Below are positions 42,575-52,100 of a stretch of 64,000 bases of DNA, piece by piece. The position numbers were made by a program, and so were the translations under genes. The notes beneath the pieces were generated by a model. It did not search any database. It was given only the letters and a program-made list of their open reading frames with translations, and was not told where the DNA came from. Each line of letters starts with the position of its first letter. Within the stretch, counting starts at the first letter, position 1. This DNA comes from Erwinia sp. S63 (GTDB taxonomy: Bacteria; Pseudomonadota; Gammaproteobacteria; Enterobacterales; Enterobacteriaceae), in contig NZ_JACVUP010000021.1 in NCBI RefSeq assembly GCF_016625195.1, positions 28,001-92,000 of the forward strand, given 5' to 3'.

Positions 42575-43105
42575 GTGATCGATGATGATGGCTACCGCCC
42601 GAATGTTGGTATCGTAATCTGTAACAGGCAAGGACAAGTGTTATGGGCCAGGCGCTTTGGACAGCACTCCTGGCAATTTCCTCAGGGAGGCATCAATCCG
42701 GGTGAAACCGCTGAACAGGCGATGTATCGCGAACTGTTCGAAGAAGTGGGTTTACACCGCAAAGATGTTCGAATACTTGCTTCAACCCGTAACTGGTTAC
42801 GTTACAAGTTGCCAAAACGTTTGGTGCGTTGGGACACAAAGCCGGTGTGTATCGGCCAGAAACAAAAGTGGTTTCTTCTGCAGTTGATGTGTAGTGACGC
42901 GGAGATCAATGTGCAACACAGCAGCACGCCGGAGTTTGATGGTTGGCGCTGGGTCAGCTTTTGGTATCCGGTGCGTCAGGTCGTCTCTTTTAAGCGCGAT
43001 GTCTATCGCCGCGTGATGAAAGAATTCGCTGGCGTGGTGATGTCTATGCAGGAGAGTGCGGGGCAGCGTAATAACAATGCCGCTCATCGACGTAAAAGAG
43101 GATAG
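42575..43105 (+). CDS. rppH: RNA pyrophosphohydrolase RppH
   Basis: This 176-residue Nudix hydrolase removes pyrophosphate from the 5' end of mRNA and so starts RNase E-dependent decay. The Nudix box GGINPGETAEQAMYRELFEEVG is split across residues about 38-59. Start is GTG 42575, as in E. coli, with TGAGG upstream; the protein then begins MIDDDGYRPNVGIVI. The C-terminal AAHRRKRG tail matches E. coli. ptsP follows 12 bases after the stop, and the two are cotranscribed in E. coli. Confidence 0.97.
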   Translation: MIDDDGYRPNVGIVICNRQGQVLWARRFGQHSWQFPQGGINPGETAEQAMYRELFEEVGLHRKDVRILASTRNWLRYKLPKRLVRWDTKPVCIGQKQKWFLLQLMCSDAEINVQHSSTPEFDGWRWVSFWYPVRQVVSFKRDVYRRVMKEFAGVVMSMQESAGQRNNNAAHRRKRG

Positions 43106-43117
43106 GCCACGCCCTTT

Positions 43118-45364
43118 ATGCTCACTCAGTTGCGCGAAATAGTAGAGAAAGTGGCGAGTGCTCCGCGTCTGAATGAAGCACTCGACATTCTGGTAAACGA
43201 AATTTGCCTTGCGATGGATACCGAGGTCTGCTCGGTTTATCTCGCAGATCACGATCGTCGTTGCTACTACCTGATGGCGACGCGCGGGCTGAAAAAGCCG
43301 CGCGGTCGCACTGTCACGCTGGCGTTTGATGAAGGTATTGTCGGGCTCGTCGGACGTTTAGCCGAGCCGATCAACCTTGCCGATGCGCAAAGCCATCCCA
43401 GCTTCAAATACATTCCTTCTGTTAAAGAAGAACGTTATCGCTCTTTCCTTGGCGTGCCGATCATCAGCCGTCGCCAACTGCTTGGCGTGCTGGTGGTTCA
43501 GCAGCGCGAACATCGTCAGTTCGACGAAAGCGAAGAGTCTTTCCTGGTGACGCTGGCCACGCAGATGGCGGGCTTGTTATCGCAATCACAGCTCGGCCAA
43601 CTGTTTGGTCAGTTCCGTCAGACGCGGGTGAAAGCCATCGCGGCGGCGCCTGGTGTGGCGGTCGCGCCCGGTTGGGTTGATGAAACCCAGCCTCTATTGG
43701 ATCAGGTCTCGGCGGCCTCAACGCTGGATGTGCAGCGTGAACGCGAGCGTCTGGTGCTGGCGATGGGCGAGGCGGGCAATGAATTTCGCCGCTTCAGCAA
43801 ACGCTTTACCGCCAGCGTGCAGAAAGAGAGTGCGGCGATCTTCGATCTTTACTCGCATCTGTTAACCGATGCCCGTTTGAAAAAAGATCTCTTTGCTGAG
43901 ATTGATCGTGGATCGGTTGCCGAGTGGGCGGTGAAAACGGTGATCGAGAAGTTCGCCGAACAGTTTGCCAGCCTGCAGGATCAATATTTACGCGAGCGTG
44001 CGGGCGATTTGCGCGTGCTCGGACAACGTCTGCTATTCCATCTCGATGATACGCTGGTCGGTACTAATGCCTGGCCTGAGCGCTTCGTGCTGGTGGCCGA
44101 TGAACTCACCGCCACCACGCTGGCAGAGCTGCCACCGGAGCGTTTAGCCGGTGTGGTAGTGCGTGACGGTGCCGCGAATTCCCATGCGGCCATTCTGACG
44201 CGCGCCATGGGCATTCCCACCGTCATGGGTGCGGATATCATCCCTGCGCAGCTCAACAAACGTCTGCTGATTGTTGATGGCTATCGCGGTGAAGTGCTGA
44301 TCGATCCTGAACCGGTGCTGGTGCAGGAGTATCAACGCTTAATCACCGAAGAGAACGCGTTGAGCAAAATGGCGGAAGGCGTGGTCGAGCAGCCCGGTGA
44401 GCTGAAAAGCGGCGAACGGGTGCAGGTGATGCTGAATGCAGGCCTGAGCCCTGAGCATGAACAGAAGCTGGATAACTGGGTGGATGGCATCGGCCTGTAT
44501 CGCACAGAGATTCCGTTTATGCTGCACAACGGCTTCCCGTCGGAAGAGGAGCAGGTGGCGCAATATCAGGGCATGCTGCAACTGTTCTACAACAAGCCGG
44601 TGACGCTGCGTACCCTGGATGTCGGAGCGGATAAACAGCTGCCTTATATGCCGATCAGTGAAGAAAATCCTTGCCTCGGCTGGCGCGGTATTCGTTTGAC
44701 GCTCGACCAGCCGGAAATCTTCCTGGTGCAGGTACGCGCCATGCTGCGTGCCAACGTGGCCTCCGGCAATCTTAGTATTCTGCTGCCGATGATCAGCCAT
44801 ATTGATGAGATCGACGATGCGCGTCGCCTGATCGATCGTGCCGGTCGCGAAGTGGAAGAGATGCTGGGCTATGTGATCCCAAAACCGCGTATTGGCGTGA
44901 TGATCGAAGTGCCCTCCATGCTGTTTATGATCCCGCATCTGGCGGATCGTGTGGACTTTATTTCGGTGGGCACCAACGATTTGACGCAGTATTTGCTGGC
45001 GGTAGACCGCAACAACACGCGGGTGGCGAACCTTTACGATCCGCTGCATCCGGCGATGCTGCGCGCGCTGCAGAGCATTGCCCACGAAGCCCGCCAGGCC
45101 AAACTGGAACTCTGCCTGTGTGGTGAAATGGCCGGCGATCCAATGTGCGTGGCGCTGCTGGTGGGCATGGGTTATCACCACCTCAGCATGAACGGTAAAA
45201 ACATTCCGCGCGTGAAGTATCTGTTGCGTCACCTCGATCACGAGGAAACGCAGAAGCTCAGTGAAAATGGCGTGGCGGCCCATACCGCTTCAGAAGTGCG
45301 CCATCTGGTGTCCGCGTTTATGGAGCGACGTGGCCTGGGCGGTTTGATTCGCGGCGGCCGTTAA
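43118..45364 (+). CDS. ptsP: PEP-protein phosphotransferase EI-Ntr
   Basis: EI-Ntr takes phosphate from phosphoenolpyruvate and passes it to NPr, the head of the nitrogen PTS that controls potassium uptake and stress responses. The 748-residue product (the E. coli length) has an N-terminal GAF domain (about 1-165) that senses glutamine/2-oxoglutarate. A PEP-utiliser N domain follows, then the phosphohistidine segment (GAANSHAAILTRAMGIP) and the C-terminal PEP-binding barrel (LCGEMAGDP). It is coupled to rppH upstream. A terminator lies about 35 bases after its stop. Confidence 0.97.
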   Translation: MLTQLREIVEKVASAPRLNEALDILVNEICLAMDTEVCSVYLADHDRRCYYLMATRGLKKPRGRTVTLAFDEGIVGLVGRLAEPINLADAQSHPSFKYIPSVKEERYRSFLGVPIISRRQLLGVLVVQQREHRQFDESEESFLVTLATQMAGLLSQSQLGQLFGQFRQTRVKAIAAAPGVAVAPGWVDETQPLLDQVSAASTLDVQRERERLVLAMGEAGNEFRRFSKRFTASVQKESAAIFDLYSHLLTDARLKKDLFAEIDRGSVAEWAVKTVIEKFAEQFASLQDQYLRERAGDLRVLGQRLLFHLDDTLVGTNAWPERFVLVADELTATTLAELPPERLAGVVVRDGAANSHAAILTRAMGIPTVMGADIIPAQLNKRLLIVDGYRGEVLIDPEPVLVQEYQRLITEENALSKMAEGVVEQPGELKSGERVQVMLNAGLSPEHEQKLDNWVDGIGLYRTEIPFMLHNGFPSEEEQVAQYQGMLQLFYNKPVTLRTLDVGADKQLPYMPISEENPCLGWRGIRLTLDQPEIFLVQVRAMLRANVASGNLSILLPMISHIDEIDDARRLIDRAGREVEEMLGYVIPKPRIGVMIEVPSMLFMIPHLADRVDFISVGTNDLTQYLLAVDRNNTRVANLYDPLHPAMLRALQSIAHEARQAKLELCLCGEMAGDPMCVALLVGMGYHHLSMNGKNIPRVKYLLRHLDHEETQKLSENGVAAHTASEVRHLVSAFMERRGLGGLIRGGR

Positions 45365-45398
45365 CGGCGTTTACATTTCCACGGCAATTGTGAAAAGC

Positions 45399-45424
45399 GG
45401 CTGTGCTATCATGCGCAGCCTTTT
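45399..45424 (+). terminator. Intrinsic terminator of rppH-ptsP
   Basis: GGCTGTGC (45399-45406) pairs with GCGCAGCC (45413-45420; one G-T pair) around TATCAT, followed by TTTT. It lies between ptsP and lgt. Confidence 0.6.
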
Positions 45425-45479
45425 ATGGTATGACCCCTTAGCCAGACCCGTTTCAGGGCAGAAAAAACGATGGTGAAAG

Positions 45480-46361
45480 ATGACTAACGGCTACATTTCG
45501 TTTCCCCAATTCGATCCGGTAATTTTCTCCATCGGACCGATTTCGCTTCACTGGTACGGTTTGATGTATCTGGTGGGCTTTGTATTTGCTATGTGGCTGG
45601 CGGTGCGCCGTGCCAACAAACCCGGCAGCGGCTGGAAAAAAGAAGAAGTGGAAAACCTGCTGTATGCGGGCTTCCTCGGCGTGTTCCTCGGTGGCCGTAT
45701 CGGCTATGTGCTGTTCTATAACCTGCCGCTGTTCCTCGATAATCCACTCTATTTGTTCAAAGTCTGGGATGGCGGTATGTCGTTCCACGGTGGCTTGATT
45801 GGGGTGATCGTGGTGATGCTGGTGTTTGCGCGCCGCACCAAACGTACGTTCTTCCAGGTGTCTGATTTCATTGCGCCGCTGATTCCGTTTGGTTTGGGCG
45901 CCGGTCGTCTTGGCAACTTTATCAATGGCGAGCTGTGGGGCCGTGTCGATCCTAACTTCAAATTCGCGATGCTGTTCCCGGGTTCGCGCAGTGAAGATAT
46001 CGCGCTGGCAGCCAACAATCCGCAGTATCAGCAGCTGCTGAGCACTTACGGTGTGTTGCCGCGTCATCCTTCGCAGCTGTATGAGCTGTTCCTCGAAGGT
46101 ATCGTGCTGTTCATCATCCTCAACCTGTTTATTCGCAAGCCGCGCCCGATGGGCAGCGTCTCTGGCCTGTTCCTGATTGGCTATGGCGCTTTCCGCATCA
46201 TCGTCGAGTTCTTCCGCCAGCCGGATGCCCAACTGGGCCTGTTTGAAGGCGGCATCAGCATGGGGCAGATTCTCTCGATCCCAATGATTCTGGCCGGTGT
46301 GATTATGATGATCTGGGCGTTCCGTCGTCGTCCGCAGCAACAAACTCGTGAGGTAAAATGA
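45480..46361 (+). CDS. lgt: Prolipoprotein diacylglyceryl transferase
   Basis: Lgt transfers diacylglycerol from phosphatidylglycerol to the lipobox cysteine of prolipoproteins, the first step of lipoprotein maturation. The 293-residue inner-membrane protein has about seven transmembrane segments. It carries the family motif HGGLIGVI and the signature GLGAGRLGNFINGELWGR, with the essential arginine. Its substrates include the lipoproteins encoded in this window (two efflux channels, adaptor, YgdR, peptidase). Its stop overlaps the thyA ATG (ATGA), as in E. coli. Confidence 0.97.
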   Translation: MTNGYISFPQFDPVIFSIGPISLHWYGLMYLVGFVFAMWLAVRRANKPGSGWKKEEVENLLYAGFLGVFLGGRIGYVLFYNLPLFLDNPLYLFKVWDGGMSFHGGLIGVIVVMLVFARRTKRTFFQVSDFIAPLIPFGLGAGRLGNFINGELWGRVDPNFKFAMLFPGSRSEDIALAANNPQYQQLLSTYGVLPRHPSQLYELFLEGIVLFIILNLFIRKPRPMGSVSGLFLIGYGAFRIIVEFFRQPDAQLGLFEGGISMGQILSIPMILAGVIMMIWAFRRRPQQQTREVK

Positions 46362-47152
46362 AACAGTATCTGGATTTAATGCAACATGTGCTGAATGAAG
46401 GCGCAGAGAAAGCCGACCGTACCGGTACAGGCACCCTGTCGATATTCGGCCACCAGATGCGTTTCAATTTGCAGGACGGTTTTCCGCTGGTCACCACCAA
46501 GAAAGTGCACCTGCGTTCGATCATTCATGAGCTGCTGTGGTTCCTGAAAGGCGAAACCAATATCAGCTACCTGAAAGATAACAAGGTGACGATTTGGGAC
46601 GAGTGGGCGGATGAGAACGGCGATTTAGGTCCGGTCTACGGTAAGCAATGGCGCAGCTGGGGTAGTGCGTCAGGCGAAGAGATCGACCAGATTAGCAAAG
46701 TGATTGAGCAGTTGAAGCGCGATCCTGATTCACGCCGCATCATCGTATCGGCATGGAACGTGGGCGAGCTGGATCAGATGGCGCTGGCACCGTGTCATGC
46801 GTTCTTCCAGTTTTACGTGGCAAACGGCAAGCTCTCTTGCCAGCTCTATCAGCGCTCATGCGATATCTTCCTCGGCCTGCCGTTCAATATCGCCAGCTAT
46901 GCGCTGCTGGTGCATATGGTGGCGCAGCAGTGCGATCTGGAAGTGGGTGATTTTGTCTGGACCGGTGGCGACACGCATCTGTACAGCAATCATCTGGAAC
47001 AGGCACAGCTGCAGCTGACGCGCGAGCCGCGCCCGCTGCCGAAACTGGTGATCAAACGTAAACCTGCTTCTATCTTCGATTACAACTTTGAAGATTTTGA
47101 GATTGAGGGTTACGACCCGCATCCAGCCATTAAAGCGCCGGTGGCAGTGTAA
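46358..47152 (+). CDS. thyA: Thymidylate synthase
   Basis: ThyA converts dUMP to dTMP with methylenetetrahydrofolate. The 264-residue product equals the E. coli length. It shows the catalytic cysteine in LAPCHAFFQFYV, the dUMP-binding arginines in DPDSRRIIVSAWN, and the cofactor-binding C-terminus ending APVAV. It is translationally coupled to lgt by a four-base overlap. An intrinsic terminator lies 22 bases after the stop. Confidence 0.98.
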   Translation: MKQYLDLMQHVLNEGAEKADRTGTGTLSIFGHQMRFNLQDGFPLVTTKKVHLRSIIHELLWFLKGETNISYLKDNKVTIWDEWADENGDLGPVYGKQWRSWGSASGEEIDQISKVIEQLKRDPDSRRIIVSAWNVGELDQMALAPCHAFFQFYVANGKLSCQLYQRSCDIFLGLPFNIASYALLVHMVAQQCDLEVGDFVWTGGDTHLYSNHLEQAQLQLTREPRPLPKLVIKRKPASIFDYNFEDFEIEGYDPHPAIKAPVAV

Positions 47153-47173
47153 ATACGCCAGTGATGACCCCGA

Positions 47174-47200
47174 AGCCCTGCCACTGCGCGGGGCTTTTTT
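47174..47200 (+). terminator. Intrinsic terminator of lgt-thyA
   Basis: AGCCCTGC (47174-47181) pairs with GCGGGGCT (47188-47195; one G-T pair) around a six-base loop, followed by six T (47195-47200). Confidence 0.85.
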
Positions 47201-47332
47201 ATCTCCGTTTTCTGTATCCGCCTCGCAAAAATTTGTCTCTGCCTGCACCGCGCGAAAATAGCCTGCGCGAGGCTTTCCATCCTGCCGCTTGATGCCTTGT
47301 TGCCTGTTCGATTGAAGCGCACATTGGCTGCC

Positions 47333-47803
47333 ATGAACAAACATGCAAACCTCGGTTTCACCCTGCCGGAGCTGCTACTGGTGATGGTGATCGCGGGCAT
47401 ACTCAGCCTCGGCACCCTGCACAGTTGGCAGCGCTGGCAACAGCATCAACAACTGCGCGATAGCGTGCAGCAGTTGCAGGGTTTTCTGTTGCGGCTGCGC
47501 GCCCATGCGAACTGGCATAACAGCGATCTCAATTTGTGGCTGATTCCCGGCGAACGCGGCTGCCTGGGCGTGGGCGTAAAACCGGTAGAGGGCTGTGAAC
47601 TGCCTTCACGTTGGTGGTTAGCACCGCCGCATGCCGATGTGCGCTTCAGTGCCATTATCGGCGAGCCGGGTTTCTTTGGACGGCGTGACGTGGCGCGCCC
47701 TGGCAGCGTTGAGATTGAAAATGCGGCCGGTCGCTGGCGGGTGATTATCTCTGCGCGAGCACGTATTCGCGCCTGCCAGACGGGAGAAAAAGGGTGCGAG
47801 TAG
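47333..47803 (+). CDS. ppdA: Prepilin peptidase-dependent protein PpdA
   Basis: This 156-residue type IV pilin-like minor pseudopilin has the same length as E. coli PpdA. A short leader MNKHANLG precedes the prepilin cleavage site, and FTLPELLLVMVIAGI forms the conserved N-terminal helix with the Glu at +5. ATG 47333 was chosen because it gives this leader; 12 codons upstream are also open. It opens the four-gene ppdA-ppdB-ygdB-ppdC cluster just upstream of recC. The pilin-like products are thought to initiate or tip a type IV pilus; function in this group is not settled. Confidence 0.93.
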   Translation: MNKHANLGFTLPELLLVMVIAGILSLGTLHSWQRWQQHQQLRDSVQQLQGFLLRLRAHANWHNSDLNLWLIPGERGCLGVGVKPVEGCELPSRWWLAPPHADVRFSAIIGEPGFFGRRDVARPGSVEIENAAGRWRVIISARARIRACQTGEKGCE

Positions 47804-48333
47804 CGGAGGCCGGTTTCAGCCTGCTGGAGATGCTGATTGCGCTGTCGGTGGGGGCGATATTGATGGTCAGCGTGGGGCGATTTTTGCCACTGCTGCTGGA
47901 ACAAAATCTGCGCCTGCAACAGCGTGTGCAGTTGCAGCAGGAGCTACAGCAGCTTTCTCATACGCTGCAAAAAGCGTTACAGCGCGCGGGATATTGTCGT
48001 GGGCAATGTACTGGTCCCGCACTGACTCTGGCTGCGAGTGGCAGCTGTGTGTTGCTGCGCTGGGATGAAAACAGCAATGGGCGCTGGGAAAATGTGGGCA
48101 GCAGTGACAGTGATTTTTACGGCTATCGGTTGCGCAGCGGGCAGCTGGAAATGCAGCGCGCGGTGGATAACTGCAACGGCAACGGTTGGGAGCGCCTTAC
48201 CGATCCCGCTTTCCTCACCATCGAGCATTTTAGCGTGGTGCGGCAAGGCACCCGGTTAATGCTCCATCTGACGGGGCGATCGGGTATACAAAGCCTGCAG
48301 GTTGAACACTGGATTGAAGGACGAAACTTATGA
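47794..48333 (+). CDS. ppdB: Prepilin peptidase-dependent protein PpdB
   Basis: This 179-residue minor pseudopilin starts at GTG 47794 with leader MRVAEAG and cleavage before FSLLEMLIALSVGAI. It has the +5 Glu and a long N-terminal helix rich in Leu and Gln (residues about 30-62), then a globular domain with several cysteines. It overlaps ppdA by ten bases and ygdB by four, so the cluster is translated as a unit. PpdB of E. coli is slightly longer (187 residues). Confidence 0.92.
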   Translation: MRVAEAGFSLLEMLIALSVGAILMVSVGRFLPLLLEQNLRLQQRVQLQQELQQLSHTLQKALQRAGYCRGQCTGPALTLAASGSCVLLRWDENSNGRWENVGSSDSDFYGYRLRSGQLEMQRAVDNCNGNGWERLTDPAFLTIEHFSVVRQGTRLMLHLTGRSGIQSLQVEHWIEGRNL

Positions 48334-48758
48334 GCCAGCACGGCAACAGCACGCTGGGCATGGTGTTGATGCTGTTACTGCTCGGCAGCCTGACGCTGCA
48401 TGCCACGCGCACGCAGTTGTCACAGGGCATGGTGCTGGTGGCCGATACGCAGCAGCATCATAAAGATTTTGCGCAGGCACAGGCTGCGCTGCAATGGGGG
48501 CTGATGCAGAGCTGGCCAGAGGCGTCCGGCTGGCAATGCCAGCAACTGTCCGCGCACCAGTGGTTAAGCTGCTTACTGCAGATGGAGGAGGGCAATGCGC
48601 TGTTATTGGGTCAGGATGAAAAGAGTGATCTCCGCCTCTGGCAATGGGTCTCGCCGCGCAGCCAGCGGCTGCAACCCGAGGCGCACGGCTGGATTGACTA
48701 CTGTCCATTGTCTAAACCGGAGCACTGCCAGCCGCAGGCCGGATCAGCAGGGCTTTAG
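48330..48758 (+). CDS. ygdB: YgdB, DUF2509 protein of the pilin-like cluster
   Basis: This 142-residue protein has an N-terminal hydrophobic helix (GMVLMLLLLGSLTLHA, residues about 10-25) and a cysteine-containing periplasmic domain. It matches E. coli YgdB by position and general layout. It lacks the standard prepilin glutamate motif but resembles a PilX-like minor pilin. It overlaps ppdB by four bases and ppdC at its 3' end. The precise role is unknown. Confidence 0.88.
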   Translation: MSQHGNSTLGMVLMLLLLGSLTLHATRTQLSQGMVLVADTQQHHKDFAQAQAALQWGLMQSWPEASGWQCQQLSAHQWLSCLLQMEEGNALLLGQDEKSDLRLWQWVSPRSQRLQPEAHGWIDYCPLSKPEHCQPQAGSAGL

Positions 48759-49032
48759 CCTGGCAGAAACGCTGGTGGCGATGCTGCTGCTGGCGATGAC
48801 CATCAGCACGCTGTTGCAATACCATCGCGCGCTGGCCTTAGGGTTTAGTCAGCAGTGGCAGCAGCGCCAGGCGTGGCAGGTTGCTGGACAAGCGTTGCTC
48901 GGGCGCGAGGTGGCGGGCTGGCAGATTGAGCGTCAGCAACAGAGTGTGGGCATAGGATGCGTGCTGGAGCGCGTCACGGTGACGAGCCCACAACAGCGCA
49001 GTGCCAGTCTGGCCCAGCTCAATTGTCACTAA
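48694..49032 (+). CDS. ppdC: Prepilin peptidase-dependent protein PpdC
   Basis: This minor pseudopilin has about 112 residues (E. coli 107) with the prepilin signature QQGFSLAETLVAMLLLAM: glycine at -1, Phe at +1 and Glu at +5. The start is uncertain. No ATG or GTG lies at a sensible distance before the cleavage site. TTG 48694 gives a 20-residue leader and is the best in-frame choice, with no clear ribosome site, so coupling to ygdB is likely. The earlier in-frame ATG at 48595 would add 33 residues of out-of-frame ygdB sequence. It ends 79 bases before recC. Confidence 0.8.
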   Translation: MTTVHCLNRSTASRRPDQQGFSLAETLVAMLLLAMTISTLLQYHRALALGFSQQWQQRQAWQVAGQALLGREVAGWQIERQQQSVGIGCVLERVTVTSPQQRSASLAQLNCH

Positions 49033-49111
49033 GGTGACCTCGGTGATAGGCATCGTTAGCGATACAGGGTAGAGTGACCAGGCTGCGCTGTTTTCCCTCT
49101 CAAGGAGATTT

Positions 49112-52100
49112 ATGTTCCGGGTTTACCACTCCAATCAGCTCGATCTGTTGAAAAATCTGGCAGGCATTCTGATTGAAAACCAGCCGCTCAACGATGCACT
49201 CGCGGCCGAACAGGTGCTGGTGCAAAGCCCCGGCATGGCGCAGTGGCTGCAGATGGAACTGGCAAACAGTTTTGGTATCGCGGCGAATATCGACTTTCCG
49301 CTGCCTGCGACCTTTATCTGGAACATGTTTGTCAAAGTGCTGCCCGGCATTCCAGAGGAGAGCGCTTTTACTAAAGCCAGCATGAGCTGGAAACTGATGC
49401 ATCGCTTGCCCACTTTGCTGGAGCAGGATGCGTTCCAGCCATTACGTCACTACCTCAATGATGACGATGACAAGCGCAAGCTGTATCAGCTCAGCGCTCG
49501 CGTTGCCGATCTGTTCGACCAATATCTGGTGTATCGATCTGACTGGCTCAACAGCTGGGAGCGCGGAGAACTCATTGATGGCCTGAGCGATGCCCAGCAG
49601 TGGCAGGCACCGCTGTGGCGGGATTTGGTGGCGTTCACCGAGCAGTTAGGCCAGCCGATGTGGCATCGTGCCAATCTGTATGCGCGTTTTATCCAGGCGC
49701 TGGAGCAGGCCGAAACGCCACCGGCGGGATTGCCGCAGCGCGTGTTTATTTGTGGCATCTCCGCGCTGCCGCCGGTGTATTTGCAGGCGCTGGAAGCGCT
49801 TGGCCGCCATATCGATATTCATCTGCTGTTTACCAATCCCTGCCGCCACTACTGGGGCGATATTCAGGATTACGCTTTCCTCGCGAAATTGCAGAGCCGC
49901 AAACGTCGCCGCATGCAGTCTGACGAAGCGCAGTCGCTGTTCCGCGATCCCGAAGCTGCCCCAACGCTGTTCAATGAACTCGGCGAGCAGCAACTTACCA
50001 ATCCATTATTGGCCTCGTGGGGCAAACTGGGGCGCGATAATCTGTTTCTGCTGAGTCAGATGGAATCCGCCGCTAACGATATTGATGCCTTTGTTGAGAT
50101 GCCGCAGGACAACCTGCTGCACAGTCTGCAAGCCGATCTGCTTAACCTTGATGATCACGCCGTGATCGGTTTGCATGCCGATGAGCTGGGTAACAGCAGT
50201 AAGAAACGAGTGCTGGATCCCAACGATCGCACCATCACGCTGCAGGTCTGTCATAGCGCTCAGCGTGAAGTGGAAGTGTTACAGGATCATCTGCTGGCGC
50301 TGATGGAAGCCGATCCCGATCTGAAGCCGCGTGACATCATCGTGATGGTGGCGGATATCGATAGCTATGCGCCTTTTATTCAGGCGGCATTTGCCAGTGC
50401 GCCAGCGGATCGTTATCTGCCGTTTGCCATCTCGGATCGCCGTGCCAGCCAGGCACATCCGGCGATTTTGGCCTTATTAAGCTTGCTGGCGCTGCCAGAT
50501 AGCCGCTTTGCTTCCGAAGAGGTGCTGGCGCTGCTGGAAGTGCCTGCGCTGGCGCAGCGCTTCTCGGTGGATGAGAGCGGTCTGCGCCTGCTGCGCCGCT
50601 GGGTGATGGAATCCGGCATTCGCTGGGGGCTGGATGATGCGAGCGTCGAAGCATTGGCACTGCCTGCCACCGGTCAACATACCTGGCGCTTTGGCCTGCA
50701 GCGCATGTTACTGGGTTACGCGCTGGAAAGCCGCAACGGTGACTGGCAGGGCATTCTGCCTTACGACGAATCCAGCGGATTGATTGCCGAACTGGCCGGG
50801 CATCTGGCCGAATTACTCTCTCGCTTAGAGGCGTGGCGCACCCGACTGACCGGTGAGCGTACGCTACCAGAATGGCTGCCGCTGTGCCGTGAGCTGATCG
50901 ATAGCTTCTTCAATGGCGATGCCGAAAGCGACGCAGCATTACTGCTGGTCGAAACGCAGTGGAAACAGATTATTGAGCAGGGCACGCAGGCTGATTATCA
51001 GCAACCGATTCCCGTCACCTTACTGCGTGATGAGTTGCGCTCGCGCCTCGATCAGCAGCGTATCAGTCAGCGCTTCCTGGCCGGGCCAATAAACTTCTGT
51101 ACCCTGATGCCAATGCGTTCGATTCCGTTCAAAGTCGTCTGTTTGCTGGGGATGAACGATGGTGTCTATCCACGCACGCTGGCGCCGCTCGGTTTTGACC
51201 TGATGCAGCAGCAGGCACGCAAAGGCGATCGCAGCCGCCGTGATGATGACCGCTATCTGTTCCTCGAGGCGCTGATTTCGGCACAGCATCAGCTCTACAT
51301 CAGCTATATCGGCCGCGCGATTCAGGACAACACCGAGCGTTATCCCTCCGTGCTGGTGACAGAGTTGGTGGATTATCTCGGTCAGAGTTTTTGTCTGCCG
51401 GGCGACGAAGCGTGCGAACCGGACGTTAGCGAGCAGCGCGTACGTGAGCATTTACAGAAGCTGCACAGCCGCATGCCCTTTGCGGCAGAGAACTTCCGCC
51501 CTGGCGCTTATGGCCAGAGCTTTGCCGCAGAGTGGTTGCCTGCTGCTACCGCCAGTGGCGTGGCACAGCCAGCCTTTGTGCAACAGTTGCCGCCACTGCC
51601 GCTGGAAACGCTCTCGCTTGAACAACTGCTGCGCTTCTGGCGCCATCCGGTACGTGCCTGGTTCCAGCAGCGGCTTGGCGTTGCCTTCTGGATGGAAGAG
51701 AGCGAACTGCCGGACAGCGAACCCTTTGCGCCAGATAGTCTGGAGCGTTATCAAATCAATGCGCAGCTGCTGAACACCCTGGTCAACGGTGAGGATCCCG
51801 CGCAGCTTTATGCGCGTCATCGTGCTGCAGGTAATCTGCCTTATGGTGCTTTTGGGGAACTTTTCTGGCAGAGCCAGACCGAAGAGATGCAGGAAGTGGC
51901 TGCGGAAGTGAGCGGACAGCGTCAGCCCTCAGAGAGTTGGGAAATCAATCTGCCGCTTAACGGAGTGCAGTTGACCGGCTGGTTAACCCAGGTGCAAGCT
52001 GATGGCTTATTACGCTGGCGTCCGGGCGTGCTGAATATGAACGATGGCCTGCTATTGTGGCTGGAACATCTGGTTTATTGCGCGCTGGGCGGCACAGGAG

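Noticed and set aside
44339..45283. Open frame of 314 codons on the minus strand within ptsP
   Set aside because: It lies wholly antisense to a conserved gene, has no ribosome site, and its His/Gln-rich translation is typical of an antisense shadow in GC-rich DNA.
45453..46343. Open frame of 296 codons antisense to lgt
   Set aside because: It mirrors lgt over its whole length and has no recognisable domain.
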